A stretch of DNA of 64,000 nucleotides from an uncultured Croceitalea sp. (GTDB taxonomy: Bacteria > Bacteroidota > Bacteroidia > Flavobacteriales > Flavobacteriaceae), in NCBI GenBank assembly GCA_947495075.1, contig CANLXH010000002.1, positions 186,001 to 250,000 on the forward strand, given 5' to 3'. The position numbers were made by a program, and so were the translations under genes. Below, in pieces: positions 48,284 through 57,988 of the stretch. The notes below the pieces were generated by a model that did not search any database, was not told the DNA's origin, and saw nothing but the letters and a program-made list of their open reading frames with translations. Every line of letters starts with the position of its first letter. The first letter of the stretch is position 1.

Positions 48284-50689
48284 TTACTCTTCTCTAAGAG
48301 CAGTTATTGGATTTACTCTTGAAGCTTTAATAGATTGAAAACTGCAAGTTAGCATTGCGATTAAAAAGGTAGAAAGTCCTCCAATCAAAAACATCCAGAA
48401 CGAAAGTTTAATATGATAAGTAAAACGCTCAAGCCATAAGTTCATAAAATAATATACTAGAGGTGCAGAAATAATAAATGACAGCGCAACTAAGTGAAAA
48501 TATTCTTTAGAAAAAAAAGAAATGTTCTCAATTAAAGAAGCACCAAGTACTTTTCGTACCCCTACTTCTTTTCTTTTCTGTGCAATAACAAATGACATTA
48601 AACCAAAAAGACCAAGACAACCAATTAAAACTGAAAGTATAGAAAATATTCCAAACCCAGTAAAAACCATATTTTCAACAGTATATTCTTTAGCTATAGC
48701 GTCATCTAAAAATTGATAATCATAAATTGCATTAGAATAAGTGTCTTCCCAATTACTCCGAATATTCTTTAGAGCGGTAAAGTTAGAGTCGCTCATCTTT
48801 ATAAAAGCATTTCCTTGATAATATGTCCAATTTAAAAGAATACATGGTGAAATCTCATATTGTAATGAGTTATTATGAAAATCTTTTACTACACCTACTA
48901 TAGTAGCTTGTCCTTCATTAATTTGTATTTTTTTACCAATGGCTTCACTTGGATTCCAGCCAAAAGATGTCAGAAAAGTTTCATTAACAATAAATTCATC
49001 AAAAACTTCTTTATTTGACAGAAAATTTCGTCCTGCTAATAATTCCAAATTAAAAAAATCAAGATAATGTAAGTCACCAATTTTCATTTCAGCATCCATC
49101 GATTCTTCTTCTGGTTGCTCGGGCAAGCGATAACTTGTCCCTAATTGAATCCCGTTAACAGCCATTGGAGGGCCTGAGCCAAATGCTACTTTTGAAACTC
49201 CTCCATCTGCAAGTAATTTTTCTCTGTAAATAGTAGCTTTTTCATAATTAGGCGATTTGGTTATCACAATAGCCTCCTTATGAAACCCAAGTTCACTATT
49301 TTTAAAATGATTCATTTGAAACGCTAAAACAATTGCAGCAATAACAAATAGTTGAACCATACCAAATTGGAAAGTTACTAATGCTTTTCGTAAATTAATT
49401 TTAGAATTTACAGGTTTATTAAATTTATTCTTTAATGCTTGAACAGGCTTGAAAGCTGATAGCACAACTGCAGGATATACAGCAGCAACTGCAATAGCCA
49501 GAAAAATAGCCAAAGCTATATACAACAAATCAATAGCTTGAAATACTAGCTTAAGATTAATCATAGTTAAGTTGTTATTCAACAATTGTATTAGACCTTG
49601 AATCACTACTATAGATAGTATAGCAGCAAATAAAATGACAAATGCATTTTCAAAAACAAATTGTAAAATTAAGTGAGACCTCTTACTTCCCATAACTTTT
49701 CTAATACCTACTTCTTTTGATCTTGAATGTGATTGAGCAGTTACTAGGTTTATAAAATTTATTAAAGCTATAAGAAGAATAAATAGGGCTACAACTATAG
49801 AAATGTTCAATATGTTTTTTGGAAAAATATAACCCCCAGGACTAGCGCCATAAAGCGTTTCATTATGAATTTCTTGAAGTGGTTGTAAGTGATAGGAAAT
49901 GCGTTTGTTATCTTGCGGATTCAAATACTTCTTCTTCCAATTAATCAATTTTGATTCAAAATCTATTTTTTGTGATGCTTCATTTAAAACCACATATGTA
50001 GTTCCTTGATAATTACCGGACCAATTAGCTGAAAAATAAGGGTTGTTAATTTTAAAAAATTCATATGGAATCAACATATTATATTGATGATCTGTGTTCC
50101 CTTTTGGATTTTTAATCACCCCAGTAACAGTTAAAGGGTCTTTACTTTGCAGTAAAATGGTTTTACCTAAAGCATTTTGATAATTATTGGAAGAAAGTCC
50201 AAAGTAACGTTTTGCAAGTTTCGCTGTCAATACCACAGATGCTGTCTCTTTTAAAGCAGTGTTTTTATCTCCCGCGAGCCATTCTACATCAAAAGTTTTT
50301 GAATAATAATTATCTGCAAATAATACATTGGGTTCTTCAAACAGGTTTTCATTTTCAAAAGAATCTTCAATCTTAAATATTCTATTTACTGGACCAGCAA
50401 TCTGAGTTACCACATTAACCTCTGGGAAATCATTTCGTAAAGCTTCGGCTAAAGGATAAGCTGTAGTGTTCCAATACAATGTTTCATTTGGTAATTTATT
50501 ATGTTGTACTATTCTAAAAGTTTGCTCAGATTTTTCATGAAACGTGTCAAATGTGGATTCATAACGAGCAAAAATTAGAATTACAACGCAAACACTTATA
50601 CCAAGAGTTAAACCAAAAATATTAATGGAAGAGCTTAGTTTGTTCTTTATCAAATTTCGCCAAGCAATTTTAAAAAAATTCTTTATCAT
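48284..50689 (-). CDS. FtsX/MacB-like ABC permease 7 (nearest the ATPase)
   Basis: This 801-residue protein has two FtsX-like halves. Each has an N-terminal helix (IKNKLSSSINIFGLTLGISVC), a large periplasmic MacB_PCD domain (about 45-280) and a three-helix block. The repeat of the second half starts near residue 425 (INLRKALVTFQFGMVQLFVI) and ends with helices and the tail NPITALREE. The conserved phrase RSKEVGIRKVMGS marks the end of helix 2. It is 28 bases upstream of the ATPase gene. Confidence 0.9.
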   Translation of the reverse strand: MIKNFFKIAWRNLIKNKLSSSINIFGLTLGISVCVVILIFARYESTFDTFHEKSEQTFRIVQHNKLPNETLYWNTTAYPLAEALRNDFPEVNVVTQIAGPVNRIFKIEDSFENENLFEEPNVLFADNYYSKTFDVEWLAGDKNTALKETASVVLTAKLAKRYFGLSSNNYQNALGKTILLQSKDPLTVTGVIKNPKGNTDHQYNMLIPYEFFKINNPYFSANWSGNYQGTTYVVLNEASQKIDFESKLINWKKKYLNPQDNKRISYHLQPLQEIHNETLYGASPGGYIFPKNILNISIVVALFILLIALINFINLVTAQSHSRSKEVGIRKVMGSKRSHLILQFVFENAFVILFAAILSIVVIQGLIQLLNNNLTMINLKLVFQAIDLLYIALAIFLAIAVAAVYPAVVLSAFKPVQALKNKFNKPVNSKINLRKALVTFQFGMVQLFVIAAIVLAFQMNHFKNSELGFHKEAIVITKSPNYEKATIYREKLLADGGVSKVAFGSGPPMAVNGIQLGTSYRLPEQPEEESMDAEMKIGDLHYLDFFNLELLAGRNFLSNKEVFDEFIVNETFLTSFGWNPSEAIGKKIQINEGQATIVGVVKDFHNNSLQYEISPCILLNWTYYQGNAFIKMSDSNFTALKNIRSNWEDTYSNAIYDYQFLDDAIAKEYTVENMVFTGFGIFSILSVLIGCLGLFGLMSFVIAQKRKEVGVRKVLGASLIENISFFSKEYFHLVALSFIISAPLVYYFMNLWLERFTYHIKLSFWMFLIGGLSTFLIAMLTCSFQSIKASRVNPITALREE

Positions 50690-50709
50690 GGTCTTTTGAT
50701 TTTATGGTT

Positions 50710-53088
50710 TTATTCTTCTCTTAGCGCACTTATAGGGTTTTTATTTCCAGCTCGTATTGCCTGGCTGCCTACTGTAAGTATTGCAACCAATAAAGCAACT
50801 ATTCCAGCTCCTAAAAAGTAGCCTGCATGCAATGAAATTTTATAAGCAAATTGAGAAAGCCAATCTGTAGCTAGTAAATATGCAATAGGTATCGTAATCA
50901 CTATTGAAATAAGAACCAGTTTCACAAATTCACTGGAAAGCATAATTGTTACCTGACTCGTACTTTGTCCTAGTACTTTACGAATACTTATTTCTTTTCG
51001 TCGCCTTTCTGCTGTAAAAGCTGCCAATCCAAAAAGACCTAAACAAGAGATCAATATGGCCATCCCCGCAAAATATTTAGATAAGGTTGCCACACGTTGT
51101 TCTGCTAGGTAAAGTTGTTGGTATTGATTATCTAAAAAACGAAAATCAAAATCCAATCCGGGATTAAATTTGGCGTAAAGTTTAGTAAGTCCAGCTATAG
51201 CAGTTTTTTCTTCTCCCGCTTTTATTTTTACGACAAGATTACTTACCCATTCTGTTCTACAAAGCAGCGCCATAGGGGCAATTTCATTATATACGGATTG
51301 GATATTAAAATCTTTGACCACTCCTATTATCTCTCTGTTAGGCCCCCGCATATTGATTACTGTTCCAATTGGGTTTTTAAGCCCCATTACTTTAACAGCA
51401 GTTTCATTTAATATGATTTTGGAATCGTTATCAGGTTTTTCATTTATATAGGAGCGTCCTTCTTTCATTGCTATCCCCATGGTCTCTATAAATTCGGGAC
51501 CCACATGGGCATGCCTAAAAGTTATTTCCTTATCTTCTTCGCTTTGACCGGGCCAAGTATGTCCTCGTGAGGAATTACTAAAATTGGTCATTCCTCCTTG
51601 CATATAAGAGGTACTTACTACTCCAGGCAATTGTCTGGTTTCTTCAAGAAAAACTTCCATAGTATTAATGAGCGCATCTTGTCTATCAAAAACCAGTACA
51701 TTGTCTTTATTAAAACCTAGGTTTTTTGATTGGATATAATCTAACTGCATATAAATAACACTCACCACTACTATCAATAAAATTGAAATGCAAAATTGAA
51801 AAATGACCAAGCCTTTACGAACAAAAAGTTCACCAAACGAAGTCTCAATTTTTCCTTTCAATACTTTTACAGCCTTAAATTTGGTTAAGTATAAAGCTGG
51901 ATAACTACCCGCTATTAAACCTGTAAGTAATGTAATTAGAAAAATAGACAGGATTATTTCGCCTTCTAAAACAAAGTCAAGTTCCTTTCCTGTAAGGGTA
52001 TTAAACCAAGGCATTAAAAGCCCCACTACAAGACAAGCACAAATCAATGAAAAGAAGGATAAAAGCAAAGCTTCTGAAAGAAATTGAAAAATCAACGATT
52101 TTCTGTTAGCTCCAACCGCTTTTTTAACGCCTACTTCTTTTAATCTACGGGATGCTCTTGCTGTTGATAGGTTCATAAAATTAATACAGGCTATAGCGAG
52201 TACAAATAGTGCTACAATTGAAAATAAAATTACGTAGGTAATTCGGCCACCCGATTGTTTCCCGTTTTCATAGCGTCCTCTAAGGTAGTTGTTGCTATAT
52301 TTGGTGAAGAGCACCTGTTCTCCTTTTAGATATTTATTGCGTTTTGCTACGAAATCTGCCATTTTTTGATTGAAGGCGTTGATATCCGTTTTGGGAACCA
52401 AAAGTGCATAGACGCTGGAACTGTTGCTATACCATGCAATGTTATCAGGATCTCTATGTTTTAAAAAGGTTTTATAGGGCAAAAGAAAATCGAATTTTTC
52501 AGATGAGTTTTTAGGTATTTCAAAAACACCGGTGATTGTGAAAACTGCATCAATATTTTCTTCACCCACTTTTATGGATAGTGTTTTTCCAATGGGGTCA
52601 AGGTCTTGACCAAAAAAATTAGCAGCAAGTTCAGAAGAAATTACAACGGAACTCACGTCTGACAAAACCGTATGCTTATCTCCTGAAATTAAAGGGAAAG
52701 AAAATACTTTAAAAAAGTCTTCACTTGCCATATTACCTATCGCAGTCAGTTTCTTTTTTTCAGTTTCCAATCTCACCTTGTTATCAATCTCATAAACAGC
52801 AGTTACCATTTCAACTTCAGGAACCTCTTCTTGTAGCGCTGTGAGCATTAAACTGGAATTTGAACTAAAAGTGCCTATTGCACCTTGCCCAATAGGTACG
52901 TTTCTGCGAACTTGGTAGAGTTGTTCATCATTTTCATGAAATTTGTCCTTAGCTAACTCATCGGAAACCCATAGATACACCAATAAAACGCAGGCGAGTC
53001 CGGTGGACAAGCCGACCAAATTAATTAAGAAACTGCTTTTGTGTTTTTTAATACTTCTCAAATACAGTAGTAAATTATGTTTTAACAT
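50710..53088 (-). CDS. FtsX/MacB-like ABC permease 6
   Basis: This 792-residue protein has the same two-half plan as permease 7, including SRRLKEVGVKKAVGANRKSL and the end tail NPISALREE. The periplasmic domains differ strongly from the neighbours while membrane helices are similar, as expected when paralogues adapt to different cargo. The intergenic gap to permease 7 is 20 bases. Confidence 0.9.
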   Translation of the reverse strand: MLKHNLLLYLRSIKKHKSSFLINLVGLSTGLACVLLVYLWVSDELAKDKFHENDEQLYQVRRNVPIGQGAIGTFSSNSSLMLTALQEEVPEVEMVTAVYEIDNKVRLETEKKKLTAIGNMASEDFFKVFSFPLISGDKHTVLSDVSSVVISSELAANFFGQDLDPIGKTLSIKVGEENIDAVFTITGVFEIPKNSSEKFDFLLPYKTFLKHRDPDNIAWYSNSSSVYALLVPKTDINAFNQKMADFVAKRNKYLKGEQVLFTKYSNNYLRGRYENGKQSGGRITYVILFSIVALFVLAIACINFMNLSTARASRRLKEVGVKKAVGANRKSLIFQFLSEALLLSFFSLICACLVVGLLMPWFNTLTGKELDFVLEGEIILSIFLITLLTGLIAGSYPALYLTKFKAVKVLKGKIETSFGELFVRKGLVIFQFCISILLIVVVSVIYMQLDYIQSKNLGFNKDNVLVFDRQDALINTMEVFLEETRQLPGVVSTSYMQGGMTNFSNSSRGHTWPGQSEEDKEITFRHAHVGPEFIETMGIAMKEGRSYINEKPDNDSKIILNETAVKVMGLKNPIGTVINMRGPNREIIGVVKDFNIQSVYNEIAPMALLCRTEWVSNLVVKIKAGEEKTAIAGLTKLYAKFNPGLDFDFRFLDNQYQQLYLAEQRVATLSKYFAGMAILISCLGLFGLAAFTAERRRKEISIRKVLGQSTSQVTIMLSSEFVKLVLISIVITIPIAYLLATDWLSQFAYKISLHAGYFLGAGIVALLVAILTVGSQAIRAGNKNPISALREE

Positions 53089-53132
53089 TTTTCAAGTTTT
53101 ATGGTTATGGCTCAAAAAGTTTTATACTTATT

Positions 53133-55547
53133 TTATTCATCTCTTAAAGAATTTAGAGGGTTAGCTATCGCTGCCTTAATAGTTTTAGTACTAATGGTTA
53201 ATACAGCAATTGCTACTGCTAGTAACCCTGACAACGTAAATAATGACCAACTTAAATCTATATGATATGCATAATTCTGCAACCAGTCTTTAGCAAACCA
53301 CCAGGCAATTGGAGTAGCTATTAAAAATGCAACTACAACTAGCTTAAGAAAATCTTTTGTCAAAATGTAAGTAATAGATATTACACTCGCCCCAATAACT
53401 TTTCTTATGCCTATCTCCTTAGTTCGTTGCGCCACTATTAATAATGACATTGCAAAAAGACCAATACAACTTAGAATTATGGCAATGACCGAACCACTAG
53501 TAATAAGTGTAGCCATGGTCTTTTCTCTTCTAAAAGTACGATCCACATTTTCATCTAAAAAAGAACCCAAAAAAGCAGTGTTTGGCTCTATCTTTTTATA
53601 AGCAGCTTCAATTACATCAAAGGAATTAGACATGTTTACTGGAGTAACTTTTACATAGGCATAGTTAAGGCTAGATTCCCTATCTAAGAAAAAGGTTAAG
53701 GGTTCAATAGCCTTTGAAATATCTTGGAAATTATAATCTTTAACAACACCTATTATTGGAGACCCTAAACTATCACCAACTGGGAGTTGAGCTTCTAAAG
53801 GGTTATCTTCACCAAGTTCTCTGGCCATACTTTCATTAATAATTACAACCTGGCTGTCATTTTCTCTATTATTATCAAAACTTCTGCCTTGCACAAGTTC
53901 TAATCCTAAAGTTTTTATATAATCATAATCGACGACCAAACTGTTTGTCTTAACAGTTTTACCCTTGTACTCAAACCCCCAAACGCTTGTATACTGACTC
54001 CCATCTTTACCCCTGCCAAGGTTATTATCAGAAGCTGTTACTCCTAGAATATTTGGATTCCCAGCCAGTTCATTACGCAATAATCTTATAGCTGCGTAAC
54101 TATTTCTTTTACCATCTAAAGGAAATGACAAAACTTGTTCCTTATCATATCCTAAATCTTTGTTTTGCATGTATTCTACCTGCTCCCATAAAACCAAAGT
54201 GCCGCTAATTAATAAAATGGCGATAGAAAACTGCACAACTATTAAAGCATCGCGCACTCTATTTTTACCTGAAGTTTCTAATTTTCCTTTTAAAGATTGA
54301 ATAGTACCTAAACGACTCAATAATAATGCGGGGTATCCTCCAACAAATAGGGTAATGAACAATATCAAAACAGTTGAAATAAGTATGATTTTTGGTGAAA
54401 TCAAGATTTCAAAAGAAGCACTTGTTCTAAATAAGGTTTGAAAATCATTTAGCAATACCACACTCAAAAGAATTCCTAACCCCACCGAGACTAAAAAAAC
54501 AAATAAGCTTTCGCTCCAAAACTGAAAAAAGAGTTGCTGCTTCTCTGCACCTAAGGTTTTGCGCATCCCTATTTCACGTAATCGCTGCGAACTTCTAGCA
54601 ATACTCATATTAATAAAGTTGACACAGGCAATAAACAAAATAAGAAAAGCTACTCCCAAAACAAGATAGGTAGCACCTCTACTAATTTCAGCATAGCCTT
54701 TAGTAAAGCTCGTAAAATTTACATCCGTAATGGAAAGCAAACCAAGCTGAAGAAAATTTCCACTTACATTAGGCAAAGCTCCATCACGTTTTAGTCTTTC
54801 ACTCGCTTCTTTATAATGAAGGTTAGTAAATGCCCGACTACTTTTTTCAAAATCTGTAGCTAAAACTCCATTTTGTAATTGTACATATACTTCATGGTAT
54901 TGAGCACCCCACCTTTCCTTTGTTTCCTCATATTCAGCATTTTTCTCAAAACGGAGGGCTATTTCAAATTCTAAACTGTTTTCTTTTGGACTATCAGCTG
55001 CTATACCGCTTATGGTAAATGGTTCTTGTTTTCCATTTACGAGAATCGTAACTGTCTTCCCAATAGGGTTTTTTTCACCAAATAGTTTGTTGGCCGTAGT
55101 TTCCGTAACCACTATAGAAGATAAATCTTTTAATGGATTCTTTTTGTCACCTTGCGCTATTGGAAACGTAAACATGGAAAAGAAATCAGCATCTACCCAA
55201 ACAGCATCTAAATTAATTTCTTTTTCATTATACGAGACTAAGGCATCTGTCTCTAGGTAACGTGTAATCTTTTCAATTCCAGGTACTTCAGATTGAAGTG
55301 CATTAGCAAATGGTGTGGGTTGGCTCGTTCCTACTTCGGTTCCTTTGGGAGTCTGCCAAGTGATAAATGTTTTATACAAACTGTCCCCATTAGCATGAAA
55401 TTTGTCATATGAAAGCTCGTGGAGTGAGTCCATCGATAAGAGTATGGCAACTCCAAATGCTACAGATAGCCCTACAATATTTATTGTAGTAAATAGTCTG
55501 TTTTTCCAAAGGTTACGCCAGGCAATTTTGAAATAATTTTTTAGCAT
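53133..55547 (-). CDS. FtsX/MacB-like ABC permease 5
   Basis: This 804-residue protein starts MLKNYFKIAWRNLWKNRLFT and contains SQRLREIGMRKTLGAEKQQL and the C-terminal tail NPLNSLRDE. Two periplasmic domains of about 200 residues each are present. It shares a 44-base gap with permease 6. Confidence 0.9.
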   Translation of the reverse strand: MLKNYFKIAWRNLWKNRLFTTINIVGLSVAFGVAILLSMDSLHELSYDKFHANGDSLYKTFITWQTPKGTEVGTSQPTPFANALQSEVPGIEKITRYLETDALVSYNEKEINLDAVWVDADFFSMFTFPIAQGDKKNPLKDLSSIVVTETTANKLFGEKNPIGKTVTILVNGKQEPFTISGIAADSPKENSLEFEIALRFEKNAEYEETKERWGAQYHEVYVQLQNGVLATDFEKSSRAFTNLHYKEASERLKRDGALPNVSGNFLQLGLLSITDVNFTSFTKGYAEISRGATYLVLGVAFLILFIACVNFINMSIARSSQRLREIGMRKTLGAEKQQLFFQFWSESLFVFLVSVGLGILLSVVLLNDFQTLFRTSASFEILISPKIILISTVLILFITLFVGGYPALLLSRLGTIQSLKGKLETSGKNRVRDALIVVQFSIAILLISGTLVLWEQVEYMQNKDLGYDKEQVLSFPLDGKRNSYAAIRLLRNELAGNPNILGVTASDNNLGRGKDGSQYTSVWGFEYKGKTVKTNSLVVDYDYIKTLGLELVQGRSFDNNRENDSQVVIINESMARELGEDNPLEAQLPVGDSLGSPIIGVVKDYNFQDISKAIEPLTFFLDRESSLNYAYVKVTPVNMSNSFDVIEAAYKKIEPNTAFLGSFLDENVDRTFRREKTMATLITSGSVIAIILSCIGLFAMSLLIVAQRTKEIGIRKVIGASVISITYILTKDFLKLVVVAFLIATPIAWWFAKDWLQNYAYHIDLSWSLFTLSGLLAVAIAVLTISTKTIKAAIANPLNSLRDE

Positions 55548-55574
55548 TGTGATTCTCTTATAATCAATGATGAC

Positions 55575-57965
55575 TTATTCTGTTCGTAAACTTTTTACAG
55601 GTTTAGCAATCGCTGCTTTAATAGATTGAACACTAATTGTTAAAAATGTAGTCAATAATGATCCAAATACTGCAGCAGCAAAAATCCACCAACTTAATGT
55701 AGCTCTATAATTAAAATCTTGAATCCATTCATTCATATAATAATACCCCACTGGTATTGCAATTATACATGAAATCATTACCAGTAAAAGGAAATCTTTA
55801 GAAAGTAATTTCCATATACTATAGACAGAGGCACCTAGGACTTTTCGTATGCCTATTTCTTTAAAACGTTGTTCAGCAATAAATGCAGAAAGTCCAAAGA
55901 TTCCAAGGCAACTTATAAGAATTGCTAATATGGCAAAAAAGCTAATTAATTTTCCCATACGTGCTTCACCTGTGAAGTACTGCTGGTATTCTTCATCTAA
56001 AAAAGTATAAGAAAAAGTTCGCTCGGGATTGTATTTTTTAAAAATACCTTCAATGTGGCTTAAAGCCTCTTTTGGACTTCTATTTGGTTTAACTTTTATA
56101 TTGATGAAATTTAAAAACCTTCCATAATGGAGTGTAAAAATAGTAGGTTTTACAGCGCTATAAGGAGACCTCGTAACCATATCTTTTACAACTCCAATAA
56201 CTTTAAATTTTCCGCTATCTCCCCATTGCACATATTCTCCTATGGGGTTTTTTAGACCCATGTACGCAACAGCCGTTTCGTTTAATACAAAAGCTAAAGA
56301 GTCGCTTTTATACTCTCTGGAAAAGCCCCTACCCTCTTTAATCTCCCAGTTAATCATTTCTCCAAAATCATGAGTAGCCCTCAACGTATTAAACTCTTCG
56401 GCAAAATCTGGGTCTTTACCTTTCCAGTCAAATCCACTATTAGTAGTAAATGTTCCCGTAACCAATACATCAGAAGCTGCAACATTTGCTATATCCTGAG
56501 AGCGGAGTATCTCTTCTCTCACTGTTTCAAAACGTTCAAGAATATCTTTAGTAGTTATTGGCACATATAACATACCTTCTTTGTTATAACCTAAAGGCCT
56601 ATTTTGCACATAATTCATTTGTCTATAGATTGTGATAGTTCCAATAATTAAAGTCGTGGATATTGCAAATTGAAAAACAACTAAAACCTTACGCAAAGGC
56701 ACTACTCCTTCTTTTCGGTTAAAAGTTCCTTTTAGAACTTTAATAGGCTTAAACGAGGATAAATAAAATGAAGGATAACTTCCAGAAATAAGGCTCGTAA
56801 TAGCTATAAATAATACGGAAACTATCCAGAAGTTATATGAGCTCCATGGAATACTTAGAGATTTATTGGTTACTTCATTAAAAGTAGATTGTGCCAAAAT
56901 CACTAAAACTAATGAAACAGTAAAGGCGATACACACTACCACAAACGATTCTATCATAAACTGAAATATCAATTGATATTTTACAGAACCAATGGTTTTA
57001 CGTATCCCTACTTCTTTAGCTCGTTTTACAGACTGAGCTGTATTTAGATTCATAAAATTGATGCAGGCCAACAACAAAATAATGACGCCAATAATACCAA
57101 GCAACCATACCCTGTCTATAGTTCCCCCAGTATTAATTCCATTTTCAAATCTGGAGTATAAATGCCATTTTGCCATAGGATGTAGTTGAATAACTGGCTT
57201 TTGTTTTGCCATGCCACTCTCTGCATCTAAATTTTCTAATTTTGAATTTTTGATTGCGGCAGATGCCACGCTCATGTTTACTCCATCTTGAATTTGAACA
57301 AAGGTTTGAAACCAATTATTACCCCACCCAACGCGATTTTCATAATCTTGGTTCTTTTTTAAAAACTCCCATGGCGCAATAAACTTAAGATTCGAAAAAC
57401 TATTATTTTCAGGGAGGTCTTCATACACACCGGAAACTAATAAGTTTGATGCTGAGCCAACCTTTATAGTTTCACCTACAGCATCAACAGTTCCAAAAAG
57501 TGATAGTGCAGCAGTTTTGGATAATAAGATGGAAGAGGGGTCTTGAAGACCGTCTCGTGTGCCTTGAAGCATTTTTAGTGACAACATTTCTGTAACTCCT
57601 GGCTCAGAAAAGAACCCAGAATAAGAAATTTTATTTTCTACTGCAGTTAACAGCATATCAAAAGTAAAAGTACTGGTGACAACATGTTTAAAATAGTCCC
57701 CATAATCATTACGGAGTACTGGTGCAAGTTGCATTGGTTGATTAGACTCTGTTTTTATTTCTCCATTGAATGTTTGCGTTTGCATTACTTGAGCAATCTC
57801 ATTATAATTCTCAAAATCTTTGTTATAAGACAACTCATCATAAACCCACATTCCAATTAATATGGTAGTGGCCATTCCTATAGAGAGTCCACCTATATTC
57901 AAGAAACTATGTCCTTTTCTCTTGAATAGATTTCTAAAAGCAATTTTTAAATAGTTTTTAAACAT
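55575..57965 (-). CDS. FtsX/MacB-like ABC permease 4
   Basis: The ATG at 57965 (MFKNYLKIAFRNLFKRKGHS) is chosen over a longer frame from 58103, because the first 46 residues of that frame overlap the previous gene and do not resemble a permease. The resulting 796-residue protein has VKRAKEVGIRKTIGSVKYQL and ends KPVKSLRTE. The plan matches the other permeases. The gap to the upstream gene is then 23 bases. Confidence 0.9.
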   Translation of the reverse strand: MFKNYLKIAFRNLFKRKGHSFLNIGGLSIGMATTILIGMWVYDELSYNKDFENYNEIAQVMQTQTFNGEIKTESNQPMQLAPVLRNDYGDYFKHVVTSTFTFDMLLTAVENKISYSGFFSEPGVTEMLSLKMLQGTRDGLQDPSSILLSKTAALSLFGTVDAVGETIKVGSASNLLVSGVYEDLPENNSFSNLKFIAPWEFLKKNQDYENRVGWGNNWFQTFVQIQDGVNMSVASAAIKNSKLENLDAESGMAKQKPVIQLHPMAKWHLYSRFENGINTGGTIDRVWLLGIIGVIILLLACINFMNLNTAQSVKRAKEVGIRKTIGSVKYQLIFQFMIESFVVVCIAFTVSLVLVILAQSTFNEVTNKSLSIPWSSYNFWIVSVLFIAITSLISGSYPSFYLSSFKPIKVLKGTFNRKEGVVPLRKVLVVFQFAISTTLIIGTITIYRQMNYVQNRPLGYNKEGMLYVPITTKDILERFETVREEILRSQDIANVAASDVLVTGTFTTNSGFDWKGKDPDFAEEFNTLRATHDFGEMINWEIKEGRGFSREYKSDSLAFVLNETAVAYMGLKNPIGEYVQWGDSGKFKVIGVVKDMVTRSPYSAVKPTIFTLHYGRFLNFINIKVKPNRSPKEALSHIEGIFKKYNPERTFSYTFLDEEYQQYFTGEARMGKLISFFAILAILISCLGIFGLSAFIAEQRFKEIGIRKVLGASVYSIWKLLSKDFLLLVMISCIIAIPVGYYYMNEWIQDFNYRATLSWWIFAAAVFGSLLTTFLTISVQSIKAAIAKPVKSLRTE

Positions 57966-57988
57966 GATTGTCGTTTTTTGATTGATAG